A DNA stretch of 64,000 bases. Origin: Halisarca cf. caerulea (Eukaryota; Porifera; Demospongiae; Chondrillida; Halisarcidae). The stretch's first letter is position 1, and every line of letters starts with the position of its first letter. The position numbers were made by a program, and so were the translations under genes. The stretch covers positions 1,140,001 to 1,204,000 of the forward strand of contig CAUJGJ010000093.1 in NCBI GenBank assembly GCA_963170055.1. The letters are read 5' to 3'. Below are positions 36,327 through 47,576 of the stretch, piece by piece. The notes under the pieces are model-generated. The model saw only the letters and a program-made list of their open reading frames with translations, had not been told where the DNA came from and searched no databases.

Positions 36327-38378
36327 ACAGTTCGCTCGTGATTCAGTCCTAACCTGTCAATCCAGCCGTCGAGATTGCGTCACGAAACATCACAGGGGCA
36401 TAATTGTCACATGATATTCTTGTGATATAACTTCTTGATCACCTTCTTGTTGGACATGTCACAAAAATGTTGGTGGGCGGCAGGAAAGAGATTTTAAATG
36501 GACAGAAGCTCACTTAAAAGTGAGTTTTCAATAGAATCTAGCGATTCCATGTTGTGAAAGTTGAAACTCGAAGGTTGGACGAAATTCAGACTTGCAATAG
36601 TTTTGCTCTTGCAGTCTTTTATAAATTGCTCACGAATGGAAGAGACTTTTCACTTCCACAATATACAATTGGTAGATAATCCAGTTTACTATTGTACTAT
36701 TATATTAGGTTTTCTGTTCCCCGTTGAGCTTTTCCAGGTGCCCACCGGCATTTTTGTTCTCTTCCTATACGTTGTCCTTCAGGTATTGTAAATTGCTCAA
36801 ATATTATAAAGAACCTCAAAACGCTTACAAATATTAACAAGAACATAATATTGTTCATGTTCAAATAACTTAAAGGCTGAACCGTTCACCGTCTGCAGAA
36901 AAAAGAAGATATAATGCTTGGTATGTGTATCATGCCATTTTGGCCCTAATTGGACACGTACCACATGCTTGCATGTATCCAGCCAATCAGCCAATCAAAT
37001 CACGTAGAAACACCGAATGAATAAAATGGAGGTTGACATATCGAACGAATGACGAATTGTTGAAAGGCATTCGTTCGTTCGTTGGAAGGTGTGAAATTTG
37101 GAATTGGATTGCATTTTTTCACATTTGGACGAACTTGTGGCCTATGCTTTACAGTGTAACCTGTGTAATCATGCACCAACACAATCTGACATTCTGTCTA
37201 ATTAGTAGATGACGCCCGTGGACGAATGCATTTGTATGCCATACAGCTGAAGTGCCTATGTCCCAACTATTTTAGCATCCATTCGTGGACTTTGAGCAAG
37301 TGTTCTTGACTTGTAGGAATTTGCCGAAACAATTTGAACAATAAATATTGAGTTTCCGAAGGGAATCGACCCTACTAATCCTCAAAGAAGACTTTCACAG
37401 CTATGATGTTAAGTTCGCTTTTGTGGTGGTAAAGATTGGCTTCTTTTGGGTTCAATTTGTAGCGTGTTTTGTTCAGAAACTCCTTAAGGAACTTTACAGA
37501 GAAGTATTCGCCTGAAAACACAAGTTTCCAAGTATAAGCTCACGGCGAGTTAGACACCCATGTTTTATGCATTATAAAATTGCTGTTTATTCTTACCCGT
37601 TACCATAGTAACAGATGCTATTATTACCGAGCGGTTTAGCAAGGTTAATTGTTTGCGTCGCCAATGGGAGTCCAATCGAGGTCGCCCATGCATTTCATAG
37701 GGTAAAATCCCACCTTTTGGCCCAGAACTGATATTTTCAACTCAAATTGCAGCTCCATTTCAAGACTGAAGAACACATCTATAGCAAACAGCTACTTGGA
37801 TACACGTGCACTATAAGACAAGCCTTGAGCTGTTTTGATCAGAGTACAGATAGTTCGGTAAAGCACTAAAGAATTTTCAAATATAGGCCTATTTGGCAGT
37901 TTTATCGTTCTATTTAGAACTCAATATATCATGTAGGTCTATAACTGAAATATCTTAAGGTTCAATTGGAAATAGGTAGGAATTCCGATTTTAGCATTCA
38001 CGTCACTAAATATGTCGGCCATGATGGCGTCTATTTGCAACACAGTCTCGTTCCCAGACCCACAAGCGCTATTGGATCCGGAATTTTAGTGAACTATGTT
38101 CATTACTAATATGTATAATTATTGTGATCTGACTATGCAGTACTGGCACAGTCACATTATAGTTACTTTGAGTATAAGGTAATTTATAAGGTACTGTCAC
38201 TATATATAATGAAGTATACGGTAACGTTTGAGGTACAGTCACATATTGCGTGAGTCACTCTGTATGTGGAATAATCTATAATTGGATACTTTCAAGCATT
38301 GCATGAATTTTGGGTTAGGGAGATTTCACATGCAGATTCATGGCCAAATATTCAACCATTATATCATCTGGAGATTTA
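36327..38378. other. Intergenic AT-rich sequence
   Basis: About 2 kb without a supported gene. GAACGAATG / CATTCGTTC inverted motifs occur at about 37040-37080 and again near 37210-37285, possibly the ends of a short element. The right end of the Harbinger element should lie in the first few hundred bases, but I could not find terminal inverted repeats. Confidence 0.4.
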
Positions 38379-38882
38379 CTGTATTTAATCGAATGATAGC
38401 TTGGGCTTTTATTCTTTCCTGGCACTTTTGACCCGGCCATTAATCGAGCAGGGCTTTTATTCGAACCCAAACACTGTCTCATGTAAGTCCTTTATGATAA
38501 ACCCACCTTCATTCTCTATATAATCATACTAATGCACCAACAGAGCAGATAACTGGACATATAATCAAATAAGAACCCATGGACGGGCACATCTTACCAC
38601 TTACAAGCAAAATCTGAAGTCTGTCCTGTCACAGAAGGAAGTTGTTAGAATTATTTGGCAGCGTCTACAGGGTAGTTTGGTTCCTTCTGGTATCTTTATC
38701 CATATTACCAAAGACCAAACAGTAGTAGAAGTCAATCCAGATGTTTGACGATTGGCGATAATTGACTATGCGTTGTTCCGTGATCGATCAACGTGGCCAT
38801 CTTGTTTACTGAGACCCGGCTTTTATTTGGACCTGGCATTAATTTATCTAGAAGTACCCAGCCTTTATGCGGTCAAATACAG
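38379..38882. mobile_element. TIR element at a TA site, partner of 27262-27821
   Basis: It begins CTGTATTTAATCGAATGA and ends GCGGTCAAATACAG, inverted, with TA flanks at 38377 and 38883. The internal blocks GGGCTTTTATT and GGCTTTTATTTGGACC repeat near both ends. Non-autonomous. Confidence 0.7.
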
Positions 38883-39755
38883 TATGTAATTCATCAAACT
38901 TTCCCTGCCCGGACACAGTTACTATGAATTTCATTTTTATCACCAATTGATATAGTATTTTGGTGTTGATTCTCATCGTGTACATGCACTATGCTTGGAA
39001 TTTGTTTGGTCCTTACAATAATGTAAACATGCATATACACAGGTATTACATGTCCCTTTTAGGAAATTGAGGGGCATGGTGTGGTTTGCAGAGGAGTTTG
39101 ATTGAATACACACTTTACTGATGTGCATTGTTGTACCGTACCATTATTATTACAATGTTCACAAATTAAATTATGCATATAATATAAGTATATAATAATA
39201 TATATAATATATCTATATTACATATTGTATATGTATAATATATATAAGTACACAGTATAAAATAATAGAAACAATTAAGTAAAAGCATGTAAATAAAGAT
39301 AATATAGTTATTGTAGACATACAGGAGTTTAAGTTCATGAGGAGCTAGCTAGTTAGTTGACGTAATTTATGTATTTGACCCTTGGCATTCGCAAGAAGGA
39401 TCTGTATAAGAGAGCCAAACTCAGTTGGGGAGATGCAGTGGTAAGAGCAACTGCCACACAGGGCTGGTGGAACCGGTCAGGTTGGTCGGGTTCAGGCCCG
39501 ACCAATATCTAGGTTAGTCTTCAAAAAATAATCAGTTATAAAGAGGCTCACATGAAGATCAAACTAAATACATTGTATGATACCATGAATCACTTTTGCA
39601 GAATTCTAAATATTGGCATGTGGGACAAGTCCAGGATCTGTTATGATGACGCTTCCCAGTTTGCATAGCAATAAAATGTGCTTTTTCGGCGCCTACAAGT
39701 TATTAGTCACGCAGTTATCTTGTGATTTGGGCGTATGTGAATGCCAAATCTGCGT
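38883..39755. other. AT-rich intergenic sequence before the satellite
   Basis: Contains a very AT-rich patch (39120-39300). A short stretch at 39430-39520 with GATGCAGTGGTAAGAGCA looks faintly like the A box of a tRNA-derived SINE. No gene is supported. Confidence 0.35.
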
Positions 39756-41450
39756 TTAGTGACGTTTTCCATGTAAGAAATAAAAATTAGCTATGTTTTC
39801 TGCGTAAGAAATAAAAATTAGCTATTTTCCTTTAAGTTTTTTACAATTCTTCAATGTCATGCTATTCTTGAATTCTTATGCATGTTTCATGCATTAACAA
39901 AGTCATTAAACATATAGCAGCGCTGCTTTCTCAAATAAATGTTCTGTGTAAGAAGTAAAAAATAGCTATTTTCTTTACTAAGTTAACTGCAATTCTTCAA
40001 ATTTGATGCTATTCTTGAATTCTTATGCATGTTTCATGCATTAAGAAAGTCATTAAACATATAGCTGCGCTGCTTTCTCAGATAAATGTTCTGTGTAAGA
40101 AGTAGAAATTAGCTATTTTCTTTATTGAGTTAACTGCAATTCTTCAAATTTGATGCTATTCTTGAATTCTTATGCATGTTTCATGCATTAACAAAGTCAT
40201 TAAACATATAGCTGCGCTGCTTTCTCAGATAAATGTTCTGTGTAAGAAGTAAAAATTAGCTATTTTCTTTACTAATTAACTGCAATTCTTCAAATTTGAT
40301 GCTATTCTTGAATTCTTATGCATGTTTAATGCATTAAGAAAGTCATTAAACTTATAGCTGCGCTGCTTTCTCAAATAAATGTTCTGTGTAAGAAGTAAAA
40401 ATTAGCTATTTTCTTTACTAATTAACTGCAATTCTTCAAATTTGATGCTATTCTTGAATTCTTATGCATGTTTCATGCATTAACAAAGTCATTAAACATA
40501 TAGCAGTGCTGCTTTCTCAGATAAATGTTCTGTGTAAGAAATAAAAATTAGCTATTTTCTTTACTAAGTTAACTGCAATTCTTCAAATTTGATGCTATTC
40601 TTGAATTCTTATGCATGTTTCATGCATTAACAAAGTCATTAAACATATAGCTGCGCTGCTTTCTCAGATAAATGTTCTGTGTAAGAAATAAAAATTAGCT
40701 ATTTTCTTTACTAAGTTAACTGCAATTCTTCAAATTTGATGCTATTCTTGAATTCTTATGCATGTTTCATGCATTAAGAAAGTCATTAAACTTATAGCTG
40801 CGCTGCTTTCTCAAATAAATGTTCTGTGTAAGAAGTAAAAATTAGCTATTTTCTTTACTAAGTTAACTGCAATTCTTCAAATTTGATGCTATTCTTGAAT
40901 TCTTATGCATGTTTCATGCATTAACAAAGTCATTAAACATATAGCTGCGCTGCTTTCTCAGATAAATGTTCTGTGTAAGAAGTAGAAATTAGCTATTTTC
41001 TTTACTAAGTTAACTGCAATTCTTCAAATTTCATGCTATCCTTGAATTCTTATGCATGTTTAATGCATTAAGAAAGTCATTAAACTTATAGCTGCGCTGC
41101 TTTCTCAAATAAATGTTCTGTGTAAGAAGTAAAAATTAGCTACTTTCTTTACTAAGTTAACTGCAATTCTTCAAATTTGATGCTATTCTTGAATTCTTAT
41201 GCATGTTTCATGCATTAACAAAGTCATTAAACATATAGCAGCGCTGCTTTCTCAGATAAATGTTCTGTGTAAGAAATAAAAATTAGCTATTTTCTTTACT
41301 GAGTTAACTGCAATTCTTCAAATTTGATGCTATTCTTGAATTCTTATGCATGTTTCATGCATTAACAAAGTCATTAAACATATAGCAGCGCTGCTTTCTC
41401 AGATAAATGTTCTGTGTAAGAAATAAAAATTAGCTATATTTTCTTTTCTA
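39756..41450. repeat. 147-bp satellite array, block 1 (about 11 units)
   Basis: Tandem units of 146-147 bp, measured between successive GTTCTGTGTAAGAA motifs (39941, 40088, 40235, 40381, 40527, 40674). Each unit carries TTAGCTATTTTCTTTACTAA, then ATTCTTGAATTCTTATGCAT, a perfect inverted pair ATGCATG-TTT-CATGCAT, and CTGCGCTGCTTTCTCA. Units here are very similar to one another. The leftmost unit is diverged. There is no coding capacity. Confidence 0.95.
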
Positions 41451-41451
41451 T

Positions 41452-42285
41452 GCAGGTGTGACATGTGCACATGTGCAATGTTACAAAAATGGTCGCCCTA
41501 AAGTCGGCTGAAATCAACCCCCACTTTTCTTGCGTTTAGTGTATATATGGAATACAAGAAACATACAAAACATCGATTGACTATTAAATGCAACAACAGT
41601 TCACTTAACTTTGTTATCAATACTTCGCAAAGCCGAAAAAACGACCACAGATTCGGACCTTAAAAATAACTTTAGTGCAAAACCCGGTCATGTAAACCAT
41701 CGTTTAGGACAGCCATACTTTGTCAAGACCTTTCTAACATCAATATTTAAATTTTCACCATTGTTGAACTTACCATTCTCTTTCGTTCCTGAGATGTCCA
41801 TCAAAATGTCCCTTTTGACACAGAGTAAAACCACAAACTTGTGCACATGTCGGGAATGGAGCATGCTATCAAAATTGACAGCGGTGAAAATTTAGTTTTA
41901 CCTCCTGCGACATGGCTCCTCTACACAACCGTTTAGATGACCGGGTTTTCGAAAGAAATTTACTTGTTGCAAAAGTCTCTCTCTTGCCGTTTGTCACAAG
42001 GCGGTCACGCAATATGATGACGTCACCAAGCAGCGGTAACGATCAGTGACATTGATATTTCTTCTAGCACGAACGAATAACTATTAGAACGTTTTGAAAA
42101 CACGAAGTGTGCAGACTATTACGATATTCGATACAATTCACTTCGGTTTGAGAAAGTGAAGGCCTATATTTCAAGCCGACTTCATAAACATTCACGTGAC
42201 TAAAGCATGTACATTAGTAAAACGTGTAAATTTTGAATTAAATTCCTTTGTAAACCACACAACGCCCCTCTGTTTGCAGTAAGTT
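41452..42285. mobile_element. Insert in the 147-bp satellite: GCAGGTGTGACATG family
   Basis: Starts GCAGGTGTGACATGTGCAC right after the satellite unit breaks off. It is similar to 9749-9980 (TAAAGTCGGCTG versus TAAAGTTGGCTG) and, further in, to 12700-12900 and 13150-13180 (TTTGTAAACCACA). It contains an inverted pair around TCATGTAAACCATCGTTTA and AACCGTTTAGATGACC. The right boundary is approximate. Confidence 0.5.
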
Positions 42286-43881
42286 TATAACCGTCCAGGA
42301 ATAAAATGCAAAAATGGCCGTCTTGAAATAGCAGCACGAATTATCGATCGTTTCTACTTAGTTGACAAGATTTTCGCCAAGTTCTTCTTACTGGACGAAA
42401 GTTGTATATATTCCGCGTATGTTGGTACTTAACTAGCAATTGTTTCTATTGTCTGAAGGAAGATACGCAGGTATGTTATGTCCGAAAACAGGGAGGATTG
42501 TTAACATACAGCACGATTGTTTACATAACAATTACTTTGTTTACATTAGAAGGAATTTCACGCAAGGGTCACATGAAATCGCCGACTAAATGCCTCGAAC
42601 AAAAGTTAAATCAGACGATAACCTTTCCAAAGGCCTCCTTCATTGCTACTTGTTAATCTACCTCAGAGACAATTTCGTTTGTTGAAAGAACTAACTCGGT
42701 GGCTTATCTGCTGGTAGACATTCAAAGGCTGGTTTTGTATGACGTAATCAACCCACGTGACTGCATGTGATATTCGACGAAGAAGGAAGATGACTCCACA
42801 AGAACATTTCAATCGAAATTCCAGTCGGAAAAATTTTGAATTTTAGTATTGAAACCTTCACAGATTGTTCTTGAAGGACCAAACCCCCAGAATCGAAAAA
42901 TGAATCTTTGTACGTTGCTCCATTCATTTTATGTCCAGCATTTTGTGGCCATAGAGGTGTGTTTCTTGTGTATAACCTTGGACATAACAGCTGTGGAACG
43001 GAGCATCAAAATTCATTTTTCGATTTAGAAAGTTCGTACTTTGTTCTACCTTTTGAGCCTATTTTTGTACGCAAAATCCGAGATTTCTCCGACCGGAATT
43101 TGCAATCTTTGTGTTTCCATGTAGGTCTGAATAATGTGGACAGAGACAAACTATTGAGAATTAAATAGGCCTTGAAATCATTCAGTTACAAAATATTTAT
43201 GTTCATATGTTGGTACAAGCAATATCTGGAGCTGTATTTCACATTTCGGCAGAAAACAAGGCAATAAACTTAGCCATTTTGTTCTATGTCTAAAATCGGA
43301 CATCACATACCTGCATAGCGAGCTAGGAATACATAGCAGTTTCAGACAAACTTCGCCTTGGTTACACCTATTGATCCCTCTCAATTCACATGGAACAACA
43401 TGAAAAGACAGAACAAGTGGTGAGCTATCCGAAAATCATTCCGGGCTATAGGTTATAATCTTCGGTAAGAAAGTTACAACCGAAAAACCTGTTTTTCACC
43501 CTCCAAACGGCCAAAAATTAGCATAAATGGTCCAATTGCTAGAAACTGCTTGATTGTAACACTATGCCCGAAACGCTTTTCACAAACCAAAACATCTTAA
43601 GATTCCATCGAAGTTGGATTTGGTGGGATTGGAAGGCATCTGAGGTCTAACCAAGCAACTTTATCTTTGCCCTCAACAAAACTGCCATTTTCGTGACGTT
43701 TCACAGATACGTAGGCATAGCGTCACAAAAGTCGCCTTCTTTCCCCATTCTGTTGATATGTAAAATTTCGTACGTCACCTGAAAGACGCTAAATGACGCA
43801 TTAAAAACAGCCACTAATTGATGACGAAAAAAGCACCGCCCACAATCGGAATAATCAACAGACGTTTATAAATACCCTGTG
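42285..43881. mobile_element. Insert in the 147-bp satellite: CACAGGGTATTTA-type element, itself interrupted
   Basis: The right end TTTATAAATACCCTGTG at 43865-43881 equals the end of the elements at 7009-7779 and 46067-46841, and 43400-43860 aligns with 7310-7770. The left end near 42285 (TTTATAACCGTCC, then AAAATGGCCGTC) fits the same family but lacks the outermost bases. The middle (about 42780-43390) matches 28600-29010 in inverse orientation and is probably a nested insertion. The open frames here are not recognised. Confidence 0.5.
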
Positions 43882-43911
43882 TTGAATACTTATGCATGTT
43901 TCATGCATTAA
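43882..43911. repeat. Stranded piece of 147-bp satellite between two transposons
   Basis: TTGAATACTTATGCATGTTT continuing to CATGCATTAA, part of the 147-bp unit, left between the element ending at 43881 and the one starting at 43912. Confidence 0.85.
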
Positions 43912-44916
43912 CACATCTTGCATTGAAATAAACCGGAAGTAAAAATAGCACCCATTCTAAATACCACAAGAATTGACACCTTCACGCGCCTCGTGTCTTT
44001 AGTAGAGAGAATTCGATTTTTTGTTGAATAACTCTTCGTAGAACAGCTTTGTATATTAACAAGTTGTGTTCTATTTACACTTCGAAAGCCAAGGATTACA
44101 AATATCATGTCACAGAGGGGATTTACGGCGTTTTCAGAGAACGCAGAAGCCATAAAGTTACAGTTATCGGCCGTTGTGATGCGCATCGATATCCTCAGTT
44201 CGGTCAAGTTTCTAAAGACTTGCCTTACCTAGTAGAGCTGTCTGATGGTTCCCTGGATGCAGGAGAACAGCTGTACTGCGATTATTCTTAGAAGAAAGCT
44301 TCGTGGTGAGAGCTAGTTGAAGGAAAAGAACGATGTAGTCGAGTCAACAATTCGGCCTTGTCGAAAACGGTAGTTGCTCTTTTCGAATCAGTCCCAAAGG
44401 CCTTTTCTGAACGCAAACACTACTCCTTGACGCTTTTGGAACCTGAAAACTCCATTTGGGGCTCTAGCTCGATCCTGTGAAATTTGGCTGCAGTGAAGAG
44501 TTCACAACTGGCCTTTATCTCCACAGAAAAACGGTTTTCTCCTTTTCTGAAAGCTCTAGCAGGATTACTAACAATTGTTTCTATCAGTACTTCTTATGTT
44601 TTGTATCTTTTACCTTTGCAGATTGTGTATTTGTATGTTATCATGATCATTGGTCAATGTTCTTCCGATAAATTTGAGCACGTTCTTTGATATCGATTTG
44701 CTCAAAATTTTTGAATTAGCGGCAACATGTTCTATACATCATTAGATAGCCCTATCTTTAGCCTTTCCAATGATGTAATGTTTGACCAGGGTTACTATAG
44801 AAAGTAACAGGGGAAAAGACGATCTAAAATTACATTGCGATCAGGGTGCATACAGCGCATGGTATATTGACGACGTTCCGGAAGTAGGGCGCATACGGTG
44901 AATGGTGCAAGATGTG
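43912..44916. mobile_element. TTAA-flanked TIR element (piggyBac-like), about 1 kb
   Basis: The ends CACATCTTGCA and TGCAAGATGTG are perfect 11-bp inverted repeats, flanked by TTAA at 43908-43911 and 44917-44920. The satellite unit resumes in register after the second TTAA (CATTAAcaaagtcatt). An 80-codon frame (44049-44291) and a 99-codon minus frame overlap but match no transposase I know. TTAA duplication is the hallmark of piggyBac-type insertion. Confidence 0.8.
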
Positions 44917-46066
44917 TTAACAAAGTCATTGCACATATAGCTGCGCTGCTTTCTCCAATAAATGTTCTGTGTAAGAGATAAAATATAGCTATTTTCTTTT
45001 CTAAGCTATTTGCAAATTTTCAAATTTGATGCTATTCTTGAATTCTTATGCATGTTTCATGCATTTAAAAAGTCATTTAACTTATAGCTGCGCTGCCTTC
45101 TCAAATAAATGTTCTGTGTAAGAAATAAAACTTAGCTATTTTCTTTTCTGAGTTATTTGCAATTCCTCAAATTTGGTGCTATTCTTGAATTCTTATGCAT
45201 GTTTCATGCATTAAGAAAGTCATTAAACTTATTGCTGCACTGCTTTCTCAAATAAATGTTCTGTGTAAGAATTAAAAATTAGCTTATTCTTTTTTCTAAG
45301 TTATTTGCTATTCTTCAAATTCAAGCTATACTTGAATACTTATGCATGTTTTATGCATTAACAAAGTCATTAATAATATAGCTGCGCTGCTTTCGCAAAT
45401 AAATATTCTGTGTAAGAGATAAAATATAGCTATTTTCTTTTCTAAACTATTTGCAAATTTTCAAAATTGATGCTATTCTCGAATTCTTATGCATGTTTCA
45501 TGCATTAACAAAGTCATTTAACTTATTGCTGCACTGCTTTCTCAAATATATGTTCTGTGTAAGAAGTAAAAGTTAGCTATTTTCTTTTCTAAGTTATTTG
45601 CAATTCTTCAAATTTTATGCTATTCTTGAGTTCTAATGCACGTTTCATGCATTAAGAAAGTCATCATAGCTGCGCCGCTTTCTCAAATAAATGTTCTGTG
45701 TAAGAAATCAAAATTAGCTTATTCTTTTTTCTAAGTTATTTGCTATTCTTCAAACTTGTTGCTGTGCTCCTTCCTCAAATAACTATTCTGTGTAAGAAAT
45801 AAGAATTAGCTATTTTCTTTTCTATGTTATTTGCATTTCTTCAAATTTCATGCTATTCTTGAATTCTTATGCATGTTTCATGCATTAACAAAGTCATTAG
45901 AGTTATATCTGTACTGCTTTCTCAATTAAATATTCTGAAAGAAATAAAAATTAGCTATTTTCTTTACTAATTCTTCAAATTTTATACTACTCTTTAATTC
46001 TTATGCATGTTTCATGTATTAACAAAGTCATTGAACTTCTTAATGCGTTGCTATCTCAAATAAGTG
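44917..46066. repeat. 147-bp satellite array, block 2 (diverged units)
   Basis: The same unit as block 1 but with many substitutions and indels (for example lost segments near 45660 and 45760). The inverted pair ATGCATG-TTT-CATGCAT is mostly kept. Confidence 0.9.
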
Positions 46067-46841
46067 CACAGGGTATTTATTACAGCCCTCGGATATAACG
46101 GTAAAATGGCCGTCGCGAAACTTGACCAATTTTCGTAGCATATTATGCATCTAATACGAATTGGGCTATGCAATACACTTCATGAAAGTAAACAAGTATT
46201 ATTGTTAGGCAAACCCGAAGAGGAAAAGGCAAGAAACAGAAAAGTTTGAGTGTACAACAAGGGTGCCATAAACTCTCGATAAAAAGCAAAAATTGCCATT
46301 TCCGGAGGAGAAGATGACACTGAAGCTTCACCAAATTTACATCAATCACTAGCTAAATATATGAACTATATGAATTTGTTTGTTGTTCGCTCTTGTAACC
46401 TTGTTAAAACCTTTTATTTGGAATTAAACACTTTTTCGTGCCCAAATCGGCAAAAATGGAAACAAATACGGCATTTACTTTCGCTTACCTTCTTATGGCA
46501 TTATTCAATAAGCAAATTCCCATAGCCATGGCTATGTTAAATCGAAAAATTAAAGAAACAGGAAAGTAGTAGTGTGTTTTCTCCTCCGGAAAAGCTGGTT
46601 TCTGTTCGCCTATTGAAAAGCAGCCATGTTTATAATGACGTTTCGTGATGCGGAGCTGTGACATCACCAGCAACGGTATCTGCTTATATACACAGAGCAC
46701 TTTCTGTGACATCTTCATTTTGTATGACGTATTTACAATTTGTGGTGACGTTGTTTACTGTTTTTGGTGACGTTGTTTATAAATTTTGTATGTGCACGCC
46801 CCAAATCCCAAGCAGCTGTGGGCTGTTATAAATGCCCTGTG
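46067..46841. mobile_element. TIR element, CACAGGGTATTTA family, intact ends
   Basis: Starts CACAGGGTATTTATTACAGC and ends GCTGTTATAAATGCCCTGTG, nearly perfect inverted repeats of about 20 bp. It sits inside a 147-bp satellite unit, which continues as TGTTCTGTGTAAGAAAT. It contains a 77-codon minus frame (46485-46718) of no recognised family. Non-autonomous copy of the family at 7009-7779. Confidence 0.8.
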
Positions 46842-47576
46842 TGTTCTGTGTAAGAAATATAAATTAGGTATTTATTTTTAAAAGTTATTTGCAATTCTTC
46901 AAATTTGATGGTATTGTTGAATTCTTATACATGTTTCATGCATTAAGAAAGTCAATAAACTTATTGCTGCACTGCTTTCTCAAATAAATGTTCTGTGTAA
47001 GAAATAAAAATTAGCTTATTTTTTTCTAAGTTTTTTGCTATTCTTGCAATTTCAAGCCTTTCTTGAATACTTATGCATGTTTTATGCATTAAGAAAGTCA
47101 TTAAACTGTTCTGTGTAAGAAATAAAAGTAGCTATTTTTTTCCTAAGTTATTTGTACTTCTTCAAATTTAATGCTATTCTTGAATTCTTATGCATTATTC
47201 ATGCATTAACAAAGTCATTAAACTCACGGTTGCGTTGCTTTCTCAAATAAATATTCTGTGTAAGAAATAATAATTAGCTATTTTCTTTTCTAAGTTATTT
47301 GCAATTCTTAAAATTTCATGCATTCTTGAATTATTATGCATGTTTCATGCATTAGCACAGTCATTGAACTTCTTACTGCGTTGCTATCTCAAATAAATGT
47401 TCTGTGAAAGAAATGAAAAATAGCTACTTTCTTTTCTATGTTATTTGCAATTCTTCAAATCTCATCCTATTATTGAATTCTTATGCATGATTCATGCATT
47501 AACAAAGTCATTAAACTTACAGCTGCGTTGCTTTCTCAAATAAATGTTCTGTGTAAGAATAATAATTAGCTATTTT
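46842..47576. repeat. 147-bp satellite array, block 3 (diverged edge)
   Basis: About five diverged 147-bp units, the last ending with TAATTAGCTATTTTTATTTA just before the 133-bp satellite begins. Confidence 0.88.

Noticed and set aside
39430..39520. tRNA gene or tRNA-derived SINE (GATGCAGTGGTAAGAGCA)
   Set aside because: Only an A-box-like word is present; no cloverleaf could be drawn and the B box is poor.
42908..43168. Frame of 86 codons as a host gene
   Set aside because: Its sequence is shared with 28600-29010 in inverse orientation, so it belongs to a repeat.
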